A DNA stretch of 64,000 nt from Silene latifolia (taxonomy: Eukaryota > Streptophyta > Magnoliopsida > Caryophyllales > Caryophyllaceae). The stretch spans positions 28,770,152 to 28,834,151 of the forward strand of contig NC_133536.1 of the NCBI RefSeq assembly GCF_048544455.1, read 5' to 3'. Numbering within the stretch: the stretch's first letter is position 1; every line of letters starts with the position of its first letter. This document shows positions 11,147 to 22,890 of this stretch, one piece after another. The notes beneath the pieces are model-generated. The model did no database searches. It worked only from the letters and a program-made list of their open reading frames with translations, and was not told the DNA's origin. The position numbers and the translations under genes are program-made.

Positions 11147-12729
11147 TCACTCCTGCTGCTGCTGCTCATCCATGACATCGTCCTCACCTCCACCACCACC
11201 ACCACCACCACCCGAGGTGTCTGCTCCTAATGCACCCAGACCCACATCATCACCAGCTCCAGCATCTGGTCTCACGTACCAAGGGGTCAAGCCGCCGTAG
11301 GGGTATGACTGAGGTGCTCCCCATGTGGACATATCCACCCCGTAGGAGTGGAAAACCCCGCTGTAATCTCCAACTCCGCTCCACCAAACTGGACGCGGTC
11401 CCGCGGTCCCAATACCCTGAGTATACGCCATCTCATGCATGTTCCGGAGCGTCAAGGTATAGGACACTCTCTCTGCCAGGTAGCTCTCATGTGTCTCCGG
11501 GGTATCAAGGTAAGGGTAACAAGGAAACGGGGGCTGTGGTGGTGTTGCCGGCTGTGGCTGTGTCTCAGCTACTCTCTCTCTCAATCGGCGCGGCCCTCTC
11601 CCTATCCTGGGTCGATCCTCCTCAGCTCTCACGTTCTCCCCCTTCCTTGGCTCGGGCATTGTTCGGAGGATGTCCGGAGCGATGAAGTACGTCTGCCTCG
11701 CAGGACGTGCATCCTCATCCTCCTCCTCATTAGAATCGGCAGCCACTACTGCCTCGGGTAAAGGCTTTGTCGGTGGAAGGTGCTCAAGAGCTGGTATCTT
11801 CATCCAACTCATCTCCCACACCCTCCATGCTAAACTACCATCCTCCAAAGTTCTCAACCATTTCAGGTCGAGGAAGTAATCTCTATCCATGGTAGACACC
11901 GGGGTGGCTAAAGGAATGTACTCCGAGGAAGCCTCAAAAGAAGTTAGCTTCTCAGCTAAACGGGTGGCAATAGCGCCGCAACTCAGAAACCTAGTGCTAG
12001 AGAGGCCATCAAGGCAAGACTGGCACACACCATAGCAGGAGCACTAAAGGTCACTCTCTCGGTCCGCTCAGGGTTAAGGTAGGCCATCAAAAGCAACAAC
12101 TCATGAGAGTTAAGCTTACTCATATCAGATCTCTCGTAGAGAAGACACAACACAACACGAAGAAAGATCCTCAAAGTGACATGTTGCACATCATTGATCA
12201 ACATGTTACTAGCGGTGGGAGCTGATTTCTCAGTGATACAGGGCATAAGGCGGAAAACTCCGCACTCAGATGGTATGTCACGAAGGGCACCCTTGGCCTT
12301 GGGAGGCTTAGCCAAGCCAAGGTGAGAGGCAAATAGGTCCATGGTCAAAACAAAACTGGTGTTCATGAGGCGGAACTGCACAGTCTGCTCCACCGGCTCG
12401 TATTTAAACGAGCTCATGAACTCAAAGGTCAGAAAAGAATACGAATGCTTCCGTAAACGGTATAGCCCGGTGAACCCTAAGGTCTCAAAAATGTGATGGA
12501 CATCCGTCTCAATACCCAGATCCTCTAACATGGTCGTGTCAACACAACGGGTCGGTCTCATTTTACAAGAATTTAAGGCCACGAAATTGTCCCGTTGGGT
12601 GTAATATACAAATACCACAGACGGGTATTCAGGAACAGCTGGAACTACCGGCCCACTCCCTTCCCCAACCTTGGGCTGGGTGGCCCTACCCCTCTTGCTC
12701 TGTCTGGTTCCTAGGTTCAGTCTCGGCAT
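11147..12729 (-). pseudogene. orphan gag-like protein (ATHILA ORF1-like), one frameshift
   Basis: The likely start is ATG 12729 (MPRLNLGTRQSKRGRATQ), just after a CTGAAACAG that could be a splice acceptor; the open frame runs further upstream. The N-terminal 250 residues have a capsid-like pattern: a stretch around HSYSFLTFEF, then VQFRLMNTSF, then FASHLGL, with a later LLMAYLNPERTERV. This resembles plant retrotransposon ORF1/ATHILA proteins, but I cannot prove it. The frame shifts once near 11990. The second part has an acidic stretch (SNEEEDEDARPAR), a Pro/Gln-rich segment and a Tyr/Gly-rich tail with nine Gly and five Gln. No zinc knuckle, protease or RT is present. It is probably the structural protein of this element. 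Confidence 0.6.
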
Positions 12730-13306
12730 CTGTTTCAGCATACAATGTAAATATACGAGCACATAGGCACCAAAACATACAAAATACACATATTTGATCA
12801 TGGAAGAGTCATCTAAGTACACTCCATCACCAACAATTCCCAAATTACAATTAAAATTTCCAATCCTTATAACTCAGACGGTCTCTACAGCTGTGAAAAC
12901 TTTGACACAATTAACATGAATTAACTCAACCACAACTATTTTTAGAACTCAAACCTTCAAAACATATTCATATACCACCCAAATTTGCAATTATATGAGA
13001 CGAATTTCAGTTTGGGGCACTTTTAAAACGGAGTTTTAAGACAAATTTTGGGGTGAAAATCACAAAAATCAACCCTATTCATGATACATACAACATACAT
13101 TACTCAATTTTTATCCTTTTTCATGTAATAGACAACCAAAAATCAATTCAATTTACCAAACCCTAAAAATTTCGGTCCCCTTCATACTCAATTTTAATCC
13201 GATTTTTTACATTATTAACATCAATAATCATTCGAGGAAAGCATCTAGATCATATTACAGCAATTAGAAGCAAGCTTTAACACATATTTATCGATTTTTA
13301 AACATA
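12730..13306 (-). other. 5' noncoding region of the non-autonomous element
   Basis: AT-rich, with no supported ORF and no repeat. In transcript sense it lies between the Helitron and the orphan ORF. Confidence 0.4.
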
Positions 13307-14232
13307 CTAGGTTTAAACCCGTGAAAATTCACGGGATTACTTTAAAAAATTTAATATTAACAACTACACGGATAACTTACTCCTTATTTAATAACTCATT
13401 TTATATAATTATAACACTTTACTAATAGTCATGATAATGTCAATACGTAATGGCTATAAACATATATAGTTATATATGTTCGAAACTGAAAGAAAAAAAA
13501 TAGATTTTACTATTTTATTATTGTTAAGCATATTAAAATAATAATTATATTTTTTAATTATTGGGAAATCCTATCCATAAGATCGTACGACAAATAAACC
13601 TATCATCGTTAACTAAATCTCTACATGCCCTAAAAAATAATTTTGAAGTTGGGTGTATAAGTAATGAGTACATTGACTCAAAATTGATAATTTTAAATTG
13701 AGAGTGACTGTAGTCTGGAAATTAGAAACTTAATTCAATTTAAACTCCTCATTTTTAAATAAAGCTAATATTTAATAAAATTATTACATATTCAAATTTA
13801 CCAATTTTTTTCACGATCTTTTTTATAATATTAACAAACATGGTTACTATAGTATGCATAAAATTTTATAACATTTTGGGAAAACATTTTACCCATTTCA
13901 TGTGAAAAATATTTTAATTTATTTCCTAAAAAAATAGCCAATATATATTTTTGAATTCAGTGAATCACTATAAAATCCTTATTTTTAGTTGTTTTAGTAG
14001 TGTGAATATTTAAACTTGAATTTTCGAAATAAAATAGGGAATAGCATGAAAATTCTATTTTTATAATAGGTAACTTTTAATTACTCTCTAGATTTATTTT
14101 TTTCCTTATATTTTTCCTTATATAACTGTTTTCTCAATAAGTGACATGTCAACTTTGATGAAAATCTATGATGCCACATCAGCAACTTGGCTATTGCATT
14201 AAAGAAATATATGATGATATGATATGATGATT
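13307..14232 (-). mobile_element. non-autonomous Helitron
   Basis: On the minus strand the 3' end is a hairpin CCCGTGaattttCACGGG, then TTTAAAC, then CTAG followed by a host T, the classic Helitron 3' terminus. It is strongly AT-rich, unlike its flanks. Near the other end it has TGCCACATCAGC and TTGACATGTCAC, motifs common in plant Helitron 5' regions. The 5' TC is uncertain because it lies in a run of ATCATC/ATATC between about 14210 and 14236. No Rep/helicase is present. It is nested in the non-autonomous LTR element. Confidence 0.65.
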
Positions 14233-15524
14233 CTATCATCTTAGGTGATTCCAATTAACCAAAAACATTGAAATAGAGGAAACATTCATACCTTGATCGA
14301 TTAGGAAGTAAAAGGACGAATTTAGGCAAGAAAATCACCAAATAAGAGTACCACAAACACAAGAATGAAGGAGTTTGAGAGGAATTTAGGGATTAGGGTT
14401 GGCAAAAATAAGGGAAAGAATAAGAAGAATGAATAAAGAAGGGGTTTATGAACCCGCGGAATTTTCCGGTACTGTAGCTTACTCGATCGAGTAAGTAGGG
14501 TACTCGATCGAGTGGCCTCTACTCGATCGAGTAGGCGCTATTCAGTCGAGTTTCCGTAGGAAATTCCCACTTCCTCGACGTCATAGCTTCCTAACTAGAT
14601 CGAATGAGGTCTACTCGGTCTAGTAGGCACTCATACTCGATCAAGTAAGGTTAGGTACATGGTCGGAAATACGAAGTTAATTCAGATTCCTGCAAAACAA
14701 CAACACGTGTCGATTTCCAACCAAATTCGGAAATCATCACAGGTTACTATAATCATTCCCATCACACTATTATTACTCAAATGTATCGCAACAGTTTCAC
14801 CCAACTAAGATACATACCGTTTCATTCTATCGCGAACATCACACAAAACAATTTACCATACTATTAAACCATTCACGCATACTATTAACACATTGTTCCG
14901 GGTCTAATCCTTTGTCTACAACTTCACTAATGAAGCTTAGAACCTTATTACTCTAAGTACTCATTTAACATTAAATTTCCATGTATCATCCAAGTCTATT
15001 AGCAATGTAACTATACCTCAACATAAATAAATTGGTCTACTCAAATTAATCATGTCACAAACGTAATATTTCAACCATTCATATATCACATTTATCCTTT
15101 ACAATTTTGATAATTATCGTCACAAATTCACAAATACACAACTTTTAACTATCATTATTATTACTATTATAAGACTTGTAAACTCTTATATGAATTACCA
15201 TTACTAACAATTTGAAGCAAATATGACCGTCACCAAACTCCATACATTATTCCAAATTCCTATTCTTTTCGCACACAACTCTATTCATGCACCAACTTTC
15301 ACATTTCCCATTATCATCACACACACATATTAGCTCCATTAGGACTTTTATCATATATGATTCTAACATAACCATTACATACATGCTAACTTCAGCAGGA
15401 ATTTTACTACAAACAATTCTAGTATGACCACTATACGTATTAGGCACCTACTTGCCGACTCGACATTCCCATACCCAGTGACTGGCTTAAGCCCAATAGG
15501 GCCATGATTTTGAAATGAGGGCGC
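14233..15524 (-). other. internal noncoding region of the non-autonomous element
   Basis: AT-rich with no supported ORF. It contains a third palindrome array, listed separately. It ends at the copia target site CTACT. Confidence 0.45.
14480..14647. repeat. array of ACTCGATCGAGT palindromes, internal 2
   Basis: Clear units start at 14480, 14501, 14520 and 14539, with degenerate ones near 14593, 14612 and 14634. Spacing is again about 20 bp. Three of the first four have the exact ACTCGATCGAGT core. Confidence 0.85.
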
Positions 15525-15529
15525 CTACT
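15525..15529 (+). repeat. target-site duplication CTACT (left)
   Basis: CTACT immediately precedes the copia LTR and recurs at 23868-23872 immediately after its right LTR. Confidence 0.92.
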
Positions 15530-16472
15530 TGTTGGAGCTGGTGTCCTCCACAAATTAGTGTGATAACATTTGTAAATCTCTTACAGGTTCACAAGGGTAT
15601 ACTTTGTATATTTAATCAGTTGATTAACGTTTACCTAATAACGGTTGGCTTGCTAGAAAGTTTGACGTTATTATCATACAGATGGCGGTGATCAATTGGT
15701 CCCTAAAGGTCACACCTATAGGACGTATTTGAGAAATGTGGTTATAGAAATATAATTACATTGATGCCCAAAATGACTAAAAAGTTAGTCAATGTGTTGA
15801 TGAGAAAATTATTTAGTGAAAATTAAATAATATTAAGTTGAGACGAATTAACTGTAAATTCGTAAATTAAATATAATAAGTTATATTTAATTAAATATAT
15901 ATAAGGTTAGTTTGGACGAATTAATCTGTTAATTCGTGGTTAAATATAATCAGTTGTATTTAATAATCAACAAGTTGAATGTGTCATAGTGGTAATAGTG
16001 AGGGTACACATACCAAGAAGTCACGGGTTCAATCCTCACTAGATGACAATTTAACACACTATTACTCCTTATTTCGGTCCAGGTTGGCCGAAATTTGGGA
16101 GACTAATATGTTTCCTAATCTGATTGGTATTTCGGTCTATATAAGAGAAAAGGGGAGAATTATTTCTAACCTAATGCTTTTTCTGACCTAGCCTCTCTTT
16201 CTCATCACAAAACACAAAGACAATAAAATTTTACAGAAAATTTTAGATTGATTTCTAGCATAATCAAAGGGTATATCTTAGATCGTCTTGGGTGCAACTA
16301 ATAGGTGAATATCAATTTTGATATTGTTCTTAGGCCAATTTTGCAAGGACCCGAGGTTAATTCTAAATCTTTTTACTTATGCTTATGTATTTTATTTTAT
16401 GACCGTAGATCATCTTTATTACATCGTTATAATCCTTCATGTTAAAGGGAAGTATACAGATTATTTCCCACA
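15530..16472 (+). repeat. 5' LTR of the copia element
   Basis: 943 bp, TGTTGGAGCT to TTTCCCACA. It lacks 34 bp present in the right LTR after AATTTAACACACT. A tRNA-like segment lies at about 15976-16050. TATATAAG near 16138 is a good TATA box, so transcription should begin shortly after it. Confidence 0.92.
15976..16050 (+). other. tRNA-like segment with Pol III box A/B resemblance inside the LTR
   Basis: TAGTGGTAATAGTGAGG looks like a box A region, and GGGTTCAATCC about 30 bp on matches box B (GGTTCRANNCC). The ends can pair: TGTCATAGTG... with ...CACTAGATGACA. A full cloverleaf is not evident, so I do not call a tRNA gene. The right LTR has the same segment at 23339-23413. It may be a fossil SINE head or tRNA-derived insert captured by the LTR. 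Confidence 0.5.
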
Positions 16473-16474
16473 AG

Positions 16475-16486
16475 TGGTATCAGAGC
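16475..16486 (+). promoter_or_regulatory. primer binding site for initiator tRNA-Met
   Basis: TGGTATCAGAGC, two bases after the LTR, is the standard complement of the 3' end of plant tRNA-iMet. Confidence 0.92.
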
Positions 16487-18517
16487 TTTTGGCTACGATT
16501 TTAATTTTGATGATTTTCATAAAATTTGTATGTAAACGATAAGATTTTCGAGAAGAAAAAAAATTTAGGGTTTCGATTTTTGGATCGAAATTTTTTTATG
16601 CCGTTTGGTTGTGCCGTTTTTTTTTCCCCGTTTGATGATAGTTCTTCCATTCTATTTTTCATATTATAGTTTATAATCAGTTAAAATTATCATATGAAGA
16701 ATTGGTAGTTTTTGATTTAATGCAGATTAAGTTAAAATCAAATGGAATCGTCATGTTTATGATTAAAAGATTGTTTTTGCTATATAAATTTTGGCATATA
16801 AATTAATCATGTTTATTATTTCATATGCTAATCATGTTCTAATAGCAAAGGTAAACAATTGATCATCAAATCTTGTTTTAGGGCAATTCTTGCCGCAAGT
16901 TTTAATTTTGACGGCTGTTTTATTTATTTTTTGCCGTTGTTTTTTTTTTCGTTCGGTACTGTTCACGTGAACAGTGTTCTAAAAAAAAAAAAAAAAAAAA
17001 AAACTGTTTTTAGGTATTTTTGATTTACCGAATCAGAAAAAGATTAGGAAAGTTTTTCTTGTTTTTCCTATTTACCTAATTTGAATAGGAAAAAGTTTTT
17101 TTTTTAAAACTTTTCAGCCGTGCAGCTGAAACTTATAAAAAAAAAAAAAAAAAAAATTCGTTTTTTTGCCGTGACCAATTTAAAAAAAAAAATATATTGG
17201 ATTTTGTTTTTTATTTTATTTTGGCCAATTAGTTATTGTGAATCGGTTCACAATTTAATGATACCGAGCTATTTTAAAGCAGTTTAAAATTTTTGACGGA
17301 TAGAATTCATATTACAAGTTTAATATGGATTATGTTTGAAATTAATGTGATTAAATTGCGAAATTGTCACTTAATTCAATTTAAATAGGTGGTTTGGATA
17401 AATTAATCAACATAATTTATGTATTGTATTATGTATGTTTAATTTATTTTAGTTGATGCTTTTATTTTTGTTGAATGAATCGAATGAATGAATTTTATTT
17501 ACGTATTTATTTTTGCAATCAGTTGTATAATGTAATACTTAGTGTGGCCTTAGTCAATTATGTTTTCGTAATGAAGGAAGCATAATTTTTATGTAATTAT
17601 GAGATCTCGAATCTCCTTTATTTAGTTTTGGGTTTTTGAAATTAGAATGTAATTAATAGGTCAATTATGTAATTTTATTTATTAGTTATCTATTGTAATT
17701 TCAAAGAAGACTAAAGATGAAGAATCAAGCTCACTCCCGCTACATGGATCAAGATGGAACATCAAGACAAGCTTCTCGGGTCCAAGGATGGATTCCAAAC
17801 TTGTATTTATTGTTCATTTTGATAGGATAGGCCACACTAGGACTTTTACTGTTTTATTTTACGTTTTTCATTTTATTGCTTTTCATTCACATGCTAGTAA
17901 TTGCATCATATTCCGCCTAAAACCAAACCACCTACTACTAAAATGCATGAAAATTGACTCATATAGGTTGTATGTTAGTTTTCATGGACATGCAGATGTC
18001 ACAGTCTTTAAGCCATCACCTTAGTTTAAATCATTCTCGCATGCTAGATTATAGTTCATTTAAAATGAATTAAAAAGTTGATGAGATCTTCCTCTAAAAC
18101 GGAAATTGAGATTAGTTTTTATAAGGGCAAACATCTATGAATCCCTTCTTCGTCGGTAGGCCTAATATGACCCCTTCTACGTTGGGTAAGTAGTTGTGTT
18201 GACTTAGTTTACCTCAACATTGTAGTCCGAAGAGTTTCTCGTGATTATGATGGACTAAAGATAGTATTTACAGAAATTTATCGACCAAGAATTCTAACGG
18301 TAGAATTAGCTAAAAGGTTAGCTTATCAATTTACAGATAATTGAGTCTTGGAGTCATTTATATAATTCTTGAGGGAGGTCAATTGTATAAATGTTTTTGA
18401 GTCTTCGCGTTATGACATTAGTTCATTAGACTTAAAATAAAAACGATGCATGCTTATTATTTTATTCTTCTTTCGCAGTGTAGAACACGCTTATTATCAA
18501 TAATATCATTACAACAA
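16487..18517 (+). other. long AT-rich leader of the copia element
   Basis: About 2 kb without a credible ORF. It holds long homopolymers (A run 16981-17002, A run about 17138-17156) and an 18-bp perfect palindrome ACTGTTCACGTGAACAGT at 16958-16975. Confidence 0.6.
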
Positions 18518-19445
18518 ATGGCCGGAAATAACGCAATCCCAATGCCTAGTGCCACACTAGATCGTTCGTCCTGGCTAAAAATGTTTATGGACCAAATGAA
18601 TCGGTCCACTCGATCAAGAATGATGGGTCCAATTTTGGGATCGGGAGGCGGCACTACGGAATGCTCGCCATCTGCGACGGTAAGCTCGGTATTTAATCGA
18701 GCCAATACCGGTCAACCCAGGCCCAAATGCAAGAGCCGACGAGTCATTTGCTTATAGTGACTTCGTTATGGAAGCGGGTGCGATAAAGAACGTACTCATC
18801 TTTGCAATGGAAACCAATTTGCAGAGACGCTTCATTGCCCAAGGTGCAAACAAGATTTTCACCACGCTCACTAACGAGTTCTCAAAGGCACCGAGAATCG
18901 TTACATATGAGCATACCTGTCGCTTCTTTGATGCGAAACTCCGAAGGGCCAACCGGTTAGCCCACACATTCTTCACATGATTGAGAATGTCGAGAAGTCG
19001 AGTCACCGAATTGTAAAATCGGTGAGAGCATTGTCATTGACCGAATGCTTCATTCTCTTCACGATGGTTTTGCCCTTTTCAGGGCGAACTACTACATGAA
19101 TGACTTGAAAAAGAGTCCTCATGAGCTACACTCCCTTCTCGTACAGACCGAGAAGGATATGAAATTGAGTGGGAGCATGAAGCAGGATGTTCTCACGATT
19201 CACAACAAGAGTAAAGGTAAGGGCAAGGCTCATGACGACCTAGTCGTAGGTAAGCCAAAGTTTAAGAAGCCAGGAAACGGTAAGAGTGCGCCTGGTGAGA
19301 CTAGTGGCTCACGGGGCAAGACAAAGAGCAAGGGCGGTGACATAGAGTGCCACCATTGTCACAAGATTGGACATTGGAGGAGGAACCGTCCCGTCTACCG
19401 TGAGGACATCAAGGCGAGGCCGCGTCGTTCTGTTGGTATGTCATC
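18518..19445 (+). pseudogene. copia gag, broken
   Basis: Starts at ATG 18518 (MAGNNAIPMPSATLDRSSW). The frame is lost near 18610, resumes at 18768 (MEAGAIKNVLIFAMETN), is lost again near 18955, and resumes by 19045. The capsid pattern matches the gag at 62776-63656 (AIKNVxIFxME, IVTYEHTCRFFD versus IIQYKAASTFFD), so the two elements are related. The knuckle CHHCHKIGHWRRN lacks its last Cys (Arg-Pro instead), so RNA binding would be weakened. Confidence 0.8.
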
Positions 19446-22030
19446 TTATATTCATATGATTGAGATTAACCATGCAAGTTTCGAACTTGGGTACTAGATA
19501 CTGGTTGTGGTTCTCATCTGTGTAATCATTTGCAGGCCTAAAGAACATCATACCTCTCGAAAAAGGTGATGTGGACTGCGAGTCGGAAAGGAGCACGAGT
19601 TGCTTTGCCCTCGAAGGGAACATATGTAATCCAACTCCCTAGTGGTTTTGAGTTATCTTTAAATAATCACACTATGTACCCAGTTTATCTAAGAATATTA
19701 TTTCTATTTCCGTACTTGCTAAAGACGGTTTTGCATTTTCAATAAAGGATAATAGTTGTATTTTCTCTTTTAATGAAATGATTTATGGCAATTCCATGAA
19801 TGGAATTTATATCTTTGATCAAACCACTGAAATATTACACATGAATAATAAGAAACAAAAGGTTGGTGACAAAGATCAAACCTATCTATGGCATTGTCGA
19901 ATGGGACACATAAATGAGAAACGCGTAAAGAAACTCGTCGATAATGGGACTATTCCCTCATTCGGATTTTCTACATATGGCACGTGTGAATCATGTCTCA
20001 TTGGCAAGATGACTCGAATTTCCTTCAAATGTGTTGGAATGCGCGCTAGTGACCTATTAGGACTCATACATACGGACGTGTGTGGACCTATGTCAATTAC
20101 CGCTAGAGATGGCTATAGATATTTTATCACTTTCACGGACGATTTGAGTAGATACGGATATGTCTACTTAATGAAGCATAAAAGTGAGTCCTTTGAGAAA
20201 ATCAAGGAATACCGAACAGGTGCGTAAACCAACTGGGTAGAAAGATTAAAGCCCTTCGTTCGGATCGGGGTGGCGAATATCTTTCAAATGAGTTTGATCA
20301 ACACCGAAAGATCGTGGAATCGCTCTACAGTTAACTTCACCTGGAACACCTCAATTAAATGGTGTATCCGAACGGAGAAATCGAACCTTACTTGATATGG
20401 TTCGATCCATGATGAGTCACACAGTAGTGCCTGAATCATTATGGGGTTATGCTTTTGTCAGCCGCTCTTATACTTAACCGAAGTCCGTCTAAAGCTGTCG
20501 ACAAGACTCCATATGAAATGTGGAAGGGAACGGTACCTAACTTGTCCTTTATTCGGGTTTGGGGCTGCGAGGCTTATGTCAAGTGGAGACACGAGGATAA
20601 GCTCGGTCCGCAATCGGTCAAGACATACTTTATAGGTTATCCAAAAGGAACATTTGGTCATTACTTCTATTCGCCTACCGAACATCGAGTTTTTGTTGCG
20701 GCTAGTGCGACGACTTAGAGAAAGAATTTCTCGAAAACAAGACGAGTAATAGAACCTTCGAGCTGTCGGAGATTCCAGAACCAACAACCGAGGAACAGAT
20801 GGAGGAAGCTGTACCTCCAACTGATGATACGGTAAATATTCCTGAGGAACCTAGGAGGTCGGGTAGAGACTCTCATCCTCCTGACAGATACATTGGTATG
20901 ATCGAGGAGAATGACGTTTTACTTCTAGAAAGTAATGAACCCGCAACCTATAAAGGTGCTATGGCCTGTTCCGACTCAAAGCTATGGCTTGAAGCCATGC
21001 AATCCGAGATGGACTCCATGTATGAGAATAACGTATGGGATCTAGTTGATTTACCTAATAAGGTAAAACCTCTACAGTGCTAATGGCTTTACAAAATAAA
21101 GCGTTCTGTAGACGCGCAACCAGATATCTATAAGGCACGACTTGTGGCAAAAGGTTTCACTCAAGTGCAAGGATTGCATTATGATGAGATTTTTGCACCT
21201 GTAGTCATGATTATGAGATTTGGCAAATGGATGTAAAAACCGCCTTCTTAAACGGTTATTTGGAGGAAGAGTTGTACATGGTGCAACCCGAAGGTTTCAT
21301 AGATCCTAAACATCCTAAGAAAGTATGCAAGCTTAAGCGTTCCATTTATGGACTTAAGCAAGCTTCTCGGAGTTGGAATCATCGTTTCGACCAAGTGATA
21401 AAAGAGTATGGTTTCACTCGATCGGTCGAAGAACCATGCTTATATATCAAGTCGAGTGGGAGCAAGATTGTATTCTTGATATTGTATGTCGATGACATAT
21501 TCTTGATTGGGAATGACATTCCTCTCCTATCTTCGGTTAAAGAATGGTTGAAGAACCATTTCCAGATGAAAGATCTGGGTGAGGCACAACGCATTTTGGG
21601 AATCCGTATCTACCGAGATAGATCACGACGGACGTTATCACTTAGTCGAGTCTTATTTGGATAAGGTTCTTGAGAGGTTAAGCATGACCAACTCCAAGAA
21701 GGGGAACCTTCCTATGACGACCGGGATGCGATTGAGCAAGTCTCGATCACCCACGACGCTGAAGGGGTTGAACGCATGAATCGTGTTCCTTATGCATCAG
21801 CTATAGGATCAATCATGTATGCCATGATATGCACACGTCCGGACGTGGCACATGCATTGAGTATGACGAGTCGGTACCAAAAGAATCCCGGTACCTACGG
21901 AGGACTAAGGATTGGGTATTGACTTATGGAGGAGATACTAAGCTATGCGCAACCGGTTCGCAGATGCTAGCTTCAAAACGGATCTCGATCCGGTTCGTCT
22001 TCACTCTTAGTGTGTTGTAGCAGATTCTAC
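19446..22030 (+). pseudogene. copia pol: PR, IN, RT and partial RNase H, broken
   Basis: Protease is recognised by WVLDTGCGSHLC at about 19488-19525, out of frame with the preceding gag ORF. Integrase has HCRMGH then CESCLIGK (zinc-binding HHCC), then HTDVCGPM and FTDDLSRYGYVY at 19890-20185. After a break, AVDKTPYEMW and the integrase tail occur at 20449-20718. RT runs 20960-21640 with [21 protein letters not shown] and the catalytic LYVDDI at 21484-21501. A stop splits RT near 21081. The RNase H part (21660-22020) is short and scrambled, and the usual CDADW and SSTEAEY motifs are missing. At least five lesions. Confidence 0.85.
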
Positions 22031-22890
22031 TACTGAATCGTTGAATTATGATAAGCATGTAGGGCATGTTAATTCCATGGGAATTAAACATGTTCCTGAG
22101 TTGTAGTACTTGATTATGGATTTGATACATTATCTTTTCATATACTATTTATAACTTCATCGTTTTATATATAATATTTTGTTTTTCATGTGGATTGTAC
22201 TGACAACATTGAACGCCACAAAGTGAACTGAATTACATTATATTTGTTTTGTCCGTAATCGCCAATGTGAGCTGATAACTCCGGCTATTATATTGTGCAG
22301 TCGATTGATGGTGGGTTCAACGAGCCATAAGTCAAACGGTTGACTGATCGATCACAGATACGAGATTATGACGATACCTCGTAGGACAACTTTTTGTGAC
22401 AACGTAATGGAATCCTAAATGTTTAATAACATTCGGTGCCAGGTCGTGGATAGGACATCCATTGTGTTCCTAGAGTCGATTCTTTTGACTATCGACTGTC
22501 TCTCGAGATTAAGGCAGTTTTTGGGTGACTTTGGTTTCTTTCTCACGGTCTACCGTAACTGGGGCTAAGTAGATTTTTTCTGGGTCATTTCATACTGTGC
22601 TTAAATCTGCAGGATTCGAGTTGAGGAAAATATCCAACCCTTATCAGGTATAGTTATTTCTCAGGGCCACTCGAGGAGTTGTAACTGAAATGCATGGCCA
22701 TGCTCGAATGTTGATTCGTTTATCAGTTAAGTTACTCTCTAGTCGGGAAAACCACTCTTGATACTGATCGCTTGTAAAATACGACCTTTGTGAATTCGGA
22801 TTTGCAAATTGTTTTACATTGAGTGGGAGAAATTTTATAGGATATGAGAATCGGTTATCGCACATACACTTGTGAGGACAAGTGGGAGTT
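22031..22890 (+). other. 3' noncoding part of the copia element with polypurine tract
   Basis: No ORF belonging to the element. The last bases, GAGGACAAGTGGGAGTT (22874-22890), are the polypurine tract, directly followed by the right LTR. Confidence 0.7.

Noticed and set aside
15976..16050. A functional tRNA gene in the LTR
   Set aside because: Box-like motifs are present, but I cannot draw a full cloverleaf with acceptor and anticodon stems, so it is listed only as tRNA-like.
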